From Mycobacterium marseillense (GTDB lineage: Bacteria; Actinomycetota; Actinomycetes; Mycobacteriales; Mycobacteriaceae): a DNA stretch of 64,000 bases. Under the pieces are notes generated by a model. It was not told the origin of the DNA. It was given only the letters and a program-made list of their open reading frames with translations, and made no database searches. This document shows, piece after piece, positions 62,426 through 64,000 of the stretch (position 1 is its first letter; each line of letters begins with the position of its first letter). The DNA lies in NCBI RefSeq assembly GCF_010731675.1, contig NZ_AP022584.1:4526001-4590000 (forward strand), written 5' to 3'. The translations under genes were made by a program, and so were the position numbers.

Positions 62426-63685
62426 CGACGTGGCCAACTGCTTTTCCTGATAGCGCCGCGCCCACTCGGCACGCGACCGGATCGACACGTCCACGTCAGT
62501 TGCCTTGGCGCGCAACGCTTTGACGGTCGCCTGCTCGCGGGGCGTGCGGGCGAACGGGTCCCAGCCGAAGAACCGGCAGGCGTTGGCCCAGGTGATCTTG
62601 TTGATGTCGGAGTCGTCGGCGCCGGCGGCGTTCAGTTCGGCCAGCACCTGCTCGGGCGCGTCGGGCCAGAAGCAGTCCGAGTGCGGGTAGTCGCACTCCC
62701 AGGCGATGATGTCGATGCCGATCTCGTGGCGCAGCTTCAACGACGTCTTGTCGGTGACGTAGCAGGCCAGCGAATGCTCGCGGAAGACGTCGCTGGGCAG
62801 CTTGTCGCCGAAGTCGCGGCGCAGCCATTTCTGGTTGGTGTAGTGGCGGTCGCTGCGGTCCAGGTAGAAGGGGATCCAGCCGATACCGCCTTCCGAGAAG
62901 GCGAATTTCAGGTCGGGGTAGTTGCGCATGCCCGGGCCCCACAGCAGGTCCTGGGCGCACATCGCCGAGACCTGGGTGGCCAGGATGATCATGTTGTCGA
63001 TCGGTGCGTTGGGGGCCATGCTGATCGCCCCGAACCCGGTGCCGATGTGCAGACACATCACCACGTTCTCCTCGGACAACGTGCGAAACACCGGTCCCCA
63101 GTAGTCCTCGTCGTGATAGCTCGGAAGCCCTTCCAGGTGCGGCAATTCCGGCATGGTGACCGCGCGGCAACCCTTCGCGGCGACCCGGCGGATCTCGGCG
63201 CACATGGCCTCGGGGTTCCAGGTCGGCAGGACGGCGATCGGGATGAACCGATCCGGGTAGGAGCCGGCCCACTCGTCGATGTGCCAGTCGTTGTAGGCCG
63301 ACACCATCACCAGCGTCACCTCTTCACGATGCATGTTGAGGTGCCGGGCGGAGAACCCGGTGAAGGTGGGGAAACACATCGACGCCAGGATTCCGTTGCG
63401 GTTCATGTCCCGGACGCGTTCGTGGACGTCGTAGACGCCCGGACGCATCTCGGCGAAGCCGGCGGGATCGCGGCCCCACTCCTCGGCCGGCCACGACACC
63501 ACGGCGTTCAGTCCGCTCACGCCCTGCGGCCGGCCCTGGTACATCCACTGGTCGACGCCCTTGTCGTCGGTCACGACGATCGGGGCCTCGTCCTTGTACT
63601 TGGCGGGCACGTGGCGCAGGAACATGTCCGGCGGTTCGACCACATGGTCGTCAATGCTCACCAGGATCAGGTCATCGGCCTTCAT
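62423..63685 (-). CDS. Amidohydrolase family 2 (ACMSD-like decarboxylase/hydrolase)
   Basis: A 420-aa metal-dependent TIM barrel. Metal motifs are VSIDDHVVEPP (DxH), VVMCLHIGTGFG (His) and WECDYPHSDCFWP (Asp). ATG at 63685 with AGGAG 7 nt upstream is preferred to the TTG one codon before. Relatives in mycobacteria are often found beside Rieske and P450 genes and may open or decarboxylate ring-cleavage products. It is convergent with the SnoaL-like gene. Confidence 0.9.
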   Translation of the reverse strand: MKADDLILVSIDDHVVEPPDMFLRHVPAKYKDEAPIVVTDDKGVDQWMYQGRPQGVSGLNAVVSWPAEEWGRDPAGFAEMRPGVYDVHERVRDMNRNGILASMCFPTFTGFSARHLNMHREEVTLVMVSAYNDWHIDEWAGSYPDRFIPIAVLPTWNPEAMCAEIRRVAAKGCRAVTMPELPHLEGLPSYHDEDYWGPVFRTLSEENVVMCLHIGTGFGAISMAPNAPIDNMIILATQVSAMCAQDLLWGPGMRNYPDLKFAFSEGGIGWIPFYLDRSDRHYTNQKWLRRDFGDKLPSDVFREHSLACYVTDKTSLKLRHEIGIDIIAWECDYPHSDCFWPDAPEQVLAELNAAGADDSDINKITWANACRFFGWDPFARTPREQATVKALRAKATDVDVSIRSRAEWARRYQEKQLATS

Positions 63686-63721
63686 CAATGTGCTCCTTTT
63701 GTGTGCGCGACGCGAACTCGG

Positions 63722-64000
63722 TCAGCCGCTGCACTCGGTGGTGGTTTCGAGCAGTCGTGGAATCGGCGGCGGGTCCAGCTGCAAGGCATCGGACATGTGC
63801 AGCTGGCCGGCGTTGGCGACCATGCCGTCCAGAATCGCCTGCAGATCGTCGCCTTCGATCTCGTAGATGGCGACATAGGGGCCATCGCCGTCGACGGGTC
63901 GCAGTCGGCGTGCCGAGACGAATCCGTCGAGCGCCACCAACTCACCCAGGTGCACTTCGTCGTACCAGGTGTTGTATTCGTCTTCTCGTTCGGGCGAGCT
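63722..64000 (-). CDS. Dimeric alpha/beta-barrel (EthD/Dabb-like) protein, start cut off by window edge
   Basis: The frame is open to the right edge and reads SPEREDEYNTWYDEVHLGEL, then VALDGFVSARRLRP and a C-terminus LETTTECSG. The YNTWYDEVHL pattern is typical of ferredoxin-like EthD/DUF4286-type small proteins found with degradation genes. At least 92 residues are present; the start is outside the window. It is 36 bp upstream of the amidohydrolase on the same strand and probably in its operon. Confidence 0.75.
   Translation of the reverse strand, partial: SSPEREDEYNTWYDEVHLGELVALDGFVSARRLRPVDGDGPYVAIYEIEGDDLQAILDGMVANAGQLHMSDALQLDPPPIPRLLETTTECSG

Overview
The window comes from a high-GC, slow-grower-type Mycobacterium, most like the M. 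avium/M. intracellulare complex. From 1 to about 23.2 kb it follows the M. tuberculosis Rv0809-Rv0830 order almost gene for gene: purM, DUF3073, ygfZ-like, pabC-like, nitrobindin, sseC-cysA2-thiX, lmeA, glnR, mshD, phosphate uptake, phoU, an LCP protein, dus, desA1, kmtR. Many starts are GTG or TTG, several promoters sit 6-7 nt from the start codon (leaderless mRNAs), and most operons are joined by 4-nt ATGA/GTGA overlaps.

1-23.2 kb: core genome. Notable here are a leaderless upstream ORF ending in seven Cys codons in front of the DUF4395-cysA2-sseC-nitrobindin sulfur operon, a 32-aa membrane peptide coupled to nitrobindin that is too short for ordinary gene calling, a complete pstS-pstC-pstA-pstB set inside the glnR-mshD-phoU region, and a 67-aa protein that is one third His next to the Ni/Co sensor KmtR.

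23.2-26.6 kb: a small AT-richer island between a broken tRNA-Lys copy (plus strand) and the intact tRNA-Lys (minus strand). It carries a translationally coupled FRG-domain/DUF262 pair that looks like a candidate phage-defence module, plus two unknown small genes. A tRNA cluster follows: Lys(TTT), Glu(TTC), Asp(GTC), Phe(GAA).

27.0-40.6 kb: a 13.6-kb integrated element, bounded by a perfect 52-bp direct repeat of the tRNA-Phe 3' half. It has the full gene set of a pSAM2-type actinomycete integrative and conjugative element (AICE): tyrosine integrase, excisionase, FtsK-like transfer ATPase, Pra-like activator, KorSA-like GntR repressor, divergent Pif-like NUDIX protein and RepSA-like rolling-circle initiator. 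Its cargo is an MmpL-family RND transporter, an alpha/beta hydrolase and two TetR regulators. An 11-bp operator word is shared by the promoters of the GntR gene and of the Pra-transfer operon.

40.6-64 kb: lipid/xenobiotic catabolism typical of environmental mycobacteria. There are two P450s (one with its own 3Fe-4S ferredoxin), a mycofactocin-type SDR and its TetR, a tautomerase, a MocR regulator, methyltransferases, a CocE-like hydrolase with divergent TetR, a VanX-like dipeptidase, a two-subunit B12-dependent acyl-CoA mutase operon with an F420-type oxidoreductase and a CoA-transferase, and a TetR-controlled operon of Rieske oxygenase, two NTF2-fold proteins, P450, SDR and a carboxymuconolactone-decarboxylase-like protein. 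An amidohydrolase and the start-truncated last gene close the window. Palindromic operators lie in five of these promoter regions, and three copies of a 61-62-bp palindromic repeat sit at gene 3' ends.
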